From assembly GCF_028882275.1 (NCBI RefSeq), contig NZ_JARBUT010000008.1, positions 164,422 to 228,421 of the forward strand: a stretch of DNA of 64,000 bases, in the 5' to 3' direction. Below are positions 61,763 through 64,000 of the stretch, piece by piece. This DNA is from Nocardiopsis sp. N85 (GTDB lineage Bacteria; Actinomycetota; Actinomycetes; Streptosporangiales; Streptosporangiaceae). Position 1 is the first letter of the stretch, and each line of letters begins with the position of its first letter. Both the position numbers and the translations under genes were made by a program. Under the pieces are notes generated by a model. The model was not told the DNA's origin. It ran no database searches and saw only the letters and a list, made by a program, of their open reading frames with translations.

Positions 61763-61777
61763 TCTGCCCAGGGCAGA
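61763..61777. promoter_or_regulatory. PopR box upstream of clpP3
   Basis: TCTGCC-CAG-GGCAGA is an exact match to the TCTGCC-N3-GGCAGA site bound by PopR upstream of Streptomyces clpP3. It overlaps a second palindrome GGGCAGATCTGCCC (61757-61770). Confidence 0.85.
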
Positions 61778-61844
61778 CCGGAACGGCTCGGAAAAGAGGC
61801 GGAGGAAACCGGTCCGAAAAGCCGGCCCGATTCCAGGGTGTCTC

Positions 61845-62336
61845 TCAGGTGTCGTCCATGGCGTCGCGCAGGTCGCGCAGGAGTTCCAGCACCACGGGGC
61901 GCAGCGACGGCCGTATGGCCTCGAACACACGCCGCTGCTTGGCCTCCATGTCGCGGCGGTGCAGGGCGAGCGTTCTCTCACCCTCCTCCGTGATGGTCAC
62001 CACCGTGCTGCGCTCATCGCGCTCGGAGCGACGGCGCGCCATCATGCCCTTGCGTTCGAGCTGTTGGATCATGCGAGTGGCGGAGGGCGAGGAGACCCCG
62101 ACCACCTGGGCGACCGCGCCCACGCTGGGGCTGTTCATCCCGCGAACGGCCTCCATGAGCAGGGCCTGCGTGAGGGTGAGGTCCTCCGCGCCCCGGTGCC
62201 CGTGACCACCCCGGGAACGGACGTGGATCGCCGCGTTGATCAGTTCCGTCCACGCGCGCTGGAACTCTTCGAGCTCGACACCGCGGTCGTCGGCACGGAG
62301 TCGCTCGGCGCTGGACTCGGTGGTCTCGTCGAACAC
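61845..62336 (-). CDS. MarR family transcriptional regulator
   Basis: The 163-residue protein has the MarR winged helix: [70 protein letters not shown]- and C-terminal helices form the dimer interface. Start is GTG 62336. It is divergent from mrpA, with a palindrome over the mrpA promoter, so it probably controls the antiporter operon and itself. Confidence 0.9.
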   Translation of the reverse strand: MFDETTESSAERLRADDRGVELEEFQRAWTELINAAIHVRSRGGHGHRGAEDLTLTQALLMEAVRGMNSPSVGAVAQVVGVSSPSATRMIQQLERKGMMARRRSERDERSTVVTITEEGERTLALHRRDMEAKQRRVFEAIRPSLRPVVLELLRDLRDAMDDT

Positions 62337-62395
62337 GAAACGTTCCTTGCAGGCTGGGCGGGCGTCACGGACCCGGGTCGGGTCCGCGCGGTGGT

Positions 62396-62429
62396 TTGAC
62401 GTTTGTGTAGTCTAACTATTAAATAGCTT
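62396..62429 (+). promoter_or_regulatory. mrpA promoter with MarR-type palindrome
   Basis: TTGACG (62396-62401) and TTAAAT (62419-62424) are 17 bp apart. The palindrome CTATT-A-AATAG (62416-62426) overlaps the -10, an AT-rich island in GC-rich DNA and a likely MarR operator. Confidence 0.55.
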
Positions 62430-62579
62430 GTGCACACAAATTACGTAGATCCTTGCCCCCTCACACCGTAGTGACACCCCGTCCACGCATCCGGTTGTGG
62501 GCGAAACGGTCTGCTGCTGGGGGCAGCGGACGTCCGCCCGAAACCAAGGGCGGGCCCGGACCGATCCGGGAGGGGCGCA

Positions 62580-64000
62580 TTGACAACAGTGCTGATCGCG
62601 CATTTCATCGTGGCGGCGATCGCGCCCTTACTGGTCCGCCTCTGGGGCCGTAACGCGTTCCTCGCACTCGCCGTCGTGCCCGGTGTCTCCACCGTCTGGG
62701 CCCTCTTCCAGATCCCCACGATCCTCAACGGCGGCGCGCTCTCCGGTTCCGTGGAATGGGCCCCCGCGTTCTCCCTGCGCCTGGGCCTGTACATGGACGC
62801 CCTCGGCCTGGTGATGACGCTCATCGCCGCCGGTGTGGGCACCCTGATCCTGGTCTACTGCGCCCGCTACTTCAGCGACTCCGAACCCGGCCTCGGCCGG
62901 TTCGCCGGCGTGTTCGTCGCCTTCGCCGGGGCCATGCTCGGTCTCGTCCTGGCCGACGACCTCATCCAGCTGTTCGTGTACTGGGAGCTGACCACGGTCT
63001 TCTCCTACCTGCTCATCGGGCACAGCACGGAGCTGAAGGAGAGCCGCCGCGCGGCCATGACGGCCCTGACCGTGACCACGTTCGGCGGGCTGACCATGCT
63101 CGTCGGCATGATCGTGCTCGGCGAGGCCGCCGGGACCTACGTCATCTCCGAGATCGTCGCCGCTCCCCCGGGCGGTCTCATCGTCGAGGTGTCGCTGGGC
63201 CTGATCATGATCGGCGCGATGTCCAAGTCCGCGCTGTTCCCCTTCAGCCTGTGGCTGCCCGCCGCCATGCGCGCGCCCACGCCGGTCTCCGGCTACCTGC
63301 ACGCGGCGGCGATGGTCAAGGCGGGCGTCTACCTGGTCGCCCGCCTCACCCCGGCGTTCCCCGACTCCGCCGTGTGGACCTCGATGGCGCTGCTCTTCGG
63401 CGTGCTCACGATGATCCTCGGCGGATGGAAGGCGCTGCGCCAGTACGACCTCAAGCTGGTCCTGGCCTACGGCACCATCAGCCAGCTCGGCTTCCTCATC
63501 GCCCTGCTGGGCACCGGCACCCGGGCCGCCGCCCTGGCCGGCATCGCCATGCTCATCGGGCACTCGCTGTTCAAGGCCCCCCTGTTCCTCGTGGTCGGCG
63601 TCATCGACCACAGCACGGGCACCCGGGACGTGCGAGAGCTCTCGGGGCTGCGCAGGTCCATGCCCGGCACCTTCTGGACGACGATCATCGCCCTGGCCTC
63701 CATGGCCGGCCTGCCGCCCATGCTCGGGTTCGCCACCAAGGAACTGGCCTTCGGCGCCTACACCCACGGCGGCACGACCGACGTCCTCGTGCTCGTCGGC
63801 ATGGTCGTCGGCTCGACCCTGACGGTCGCCTACAGCCTGCGCTTCCTGTGGGGGGCGTTCTTCGACAAGCCCGAGGTGACGCCCACCCCGGTACACGCCC
63901 CCGGTCCGCTGTTCCTGGCCCCGGCCGCGCTCATGGCGGGGCTGAGCCTGATCGGCGGCCCCCTGTCACACCTGGTCGACCCGCTCCTGGCCCGTTACGC
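62580..64000 (+). CDS. mrpA: Na+/H+ antiporter subunit A, MrpA (3' end off the right edge)
   Basis: The TTG at 62580 follows GGGAGGGG with good spacing; GTG 62589 is a weaker choice. The visible ~473 residues hold about 13 membrane segments with the NuoL/MrpA core: LIQLFVYWELTTVFSYLLIG, FPFSLWLPAAMRAPTPVSGY, LHAAAMVKAGVYLVARLTPA, GHSLFKAPLFLVVG and GLPPMLGFATKELAF. Glu in YWELT and the two Lys residues of SKSALFP and MVKAGVY are the proton-channel residues of the family. The Mrp complex exports Na+ in exchange for protons; the other subunits would follow outside the window. Confidence 0.9.
   Translation, partial: MTTVLIAHFIVAAIAPLLVRLWGRNAFLALAVVPGVSTVWALFQIPTILNGGALSGSVEWAPAFSLRLGLYMDALGLVMTLIAAGVGTLILVYCARYFSDSEPGLGRFAGVFVAFAGAMLGLVLADDLIQLFVYWELTTVFSYLLIGHSTELKESRRAAMTALTVTTFGGLTMLVGMIVLGEAAGTYVISEIVAAPPGGLIVEVSLGLIMIGAMSKSALFPFSLWLPAAMRAPTPVSGYLHAAAMVKAGVYLVARLTPAFPDSAVWTSMALLFGVLTMILGGWKALRQYDLKLVLAYGTISQLGFLIALLGTGTRAAALAGIAMLIGHSLFKAPLFLVVGVIDHSTGTRDVRELSGLRRSMPGTFWTTIIALASMAGLPPMLGFATKELAFGAYTHGGTTDVLVLVGMVVGSTLTVAYSLRFLWGAFFDKPEVTPTPVHAPGPLFLAPAALMAGLSLIGGPLSHLVDPLLARY

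Overview
The window is high-GC actinobacterial chromosome. Gene content and order (ppa, dac, DUF2342 protease, tilS, hpt, ftsH, folE, folP; topA, tmk, holB; a popR/clpP3/clpP4-type module; chaplins) match mycelial actinomycetes. The long chaplin-like proteins and overall style suggest Nocardiopsaceae or a nearby family. That placement is an inference.

Layout. 1-9.1 kb is a housekeeping block for folate synthesis, membrane proteolysis, purine salvage, tRNA-Ile modification, murein hydrolysis and pyrophosphatase. 9.2-12.5 kb holds small, mostly uncharacterised genes, including a truncated sigma-like membrane protein and a degenerate cupin behind a Cys-rich leader-like ORF. A tRNA-Thr(CGT) at 12.7 kb is abutted by the C-terminal scrap of a lost tyrosine integrase. 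12.9-21.1 kb carries a secreted hydrolase, holB, an MFS-dTMP kinase fusion and topA. 21.7-25.2 kb is a surface-protein cluster: a five-module His-rich chaplin-like protein, a sortase-anchored chaplin and a third secreted protein. A peptidase gene and tRNA-Leu(GAG) follow.

26.9-36.3 kb is an integrated element in the 3' end of tRNA-Leu(GAG), bounded by 57-bp direct repeats with one mismatch. It carries an integrase next to the tRNA, an excisionase-like gene, a 42-residue Cys-rich mini-protein divergent from an APH-like kinase gene, a three-gene overlapping unknown operon, an XRE/DUF5753 regulator broken by a probable one-base frameshift plus its DUF397 partner, and a low-GC HEPN-type putative defence gene. 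No FtsK-like transfer gene or clear replication gene is visible. 36.5-41.1 kb looks like older island debris: a membrane protein, a serine-recombinase fragment lacking its catalytic serine, an intact AbiEi/AbiEii type IV toxin-antitoxin pair, and a broken DUF2637 transfer gene.

41.1-64 kb returns to chromosomal genes: DUF1622, a 1559-residue protein of unknown function, DUF418/TetR, a Tat-exported amine oxidase, a ThiD-like pyridoxal kinase, a galactose locus (alpha-galactosidase divergent from DeoR-galT-galK, no galE present), a Gfo/Idh oxidoreductase behind a CebR-like box, popR with clpP3/clpP4 and a perfect PopR box, and a MarR regulator divergent from the 5' part of mrpA, which runs off the right edge.
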